DNA of 6,471 bases. Source: Chromatiales bacterium. GTDB lineage: Bacteria; Pseudomonadota; Gammaproteobacteria; Thiohalospirales; Thiohalospiraceae. The notes below the pieces were generated by a model. That model made no database searches, had not been told where the DNA came from, and saw only the letters and a program-made list of their open reading frames with translations. The stretch spans positions 1 to 6,471 of the forward strand of contig JALSRO010000468.1 of the NCBI GenBank assembly GCA_026984715.1. Direction: 5' to 3'. A program made the position numbers and the translations under genes. This document shows, one piece after another, positions 6,471-6,471 of this stretch (positions within the stretch are counted from its first letter, which is position 1; each line of letters begins with the position of its first letter).

Positions 6471-6471
6471 A

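Overview
The window is ordinary bacterial chromosome. It holds the end of a respiratory complex I (nuo) operon on the + strand, facing a run of four - strand genes. The NuoL-NuoM-NuoN order, the proteobacterial-type NuoM and NuoN sequences and the clear Shine-Dalgarno sites point to a proteobacterium. My guess is a gammaproteobacterium, perhaps one of the sulfur-oxidising Chromatiales-like lineages. That placement rests on remembered similarity, not on a search.

Bases 1-3210 hold the 3' end of nuoL (cut by the window edge), complete nuoM and complete nuoN. They are tightly spaced (29 bases, then 14) and clearly co-transcribed. Together they encode the three antiporter-like proton-pumping subunits of the membrane arm. 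Every lysine and glutamate expected on the proton path of NuoM and NuoN is present, so both look functional. nuoN appears to end the operon, because the next gene converges on it across 106 bases.

Bases 3317-4942 hold three small - strand genes. In transcription order they are a 167-residue membrane protein of the YdjM-like metal-dependent hydrolase type (GTG start), a 116-residue DUF5335-like protein, and a 96-residue coiled-coil protein of unknown function. Each has a recognisable ribosome binding site. A 352-base stretch (4087-4438) between the first two holds no convincing gene. Its only supportable content is the ribosome binding site and a weak candidate promoter for the DUF5335-like gene.

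Bases 5076-6470 hold the C-terminal 464 residues of a zinc-dependent M28-family peptidase with a C-terminal PDZ domain, on the - strand. Its frame stays open to the window edge, so the GTG at 6378-6380 is not the true start. This gene is visibly richer in G+C than its neighbours.

I found no CRISPR array, mobile element, tRNA, rRNA, phage gene or obvious new system. The points most worth a second look are the larger peptidase that continues outside the window, its base composition, and the small conserved-looking genes of unknown function beside nuo.
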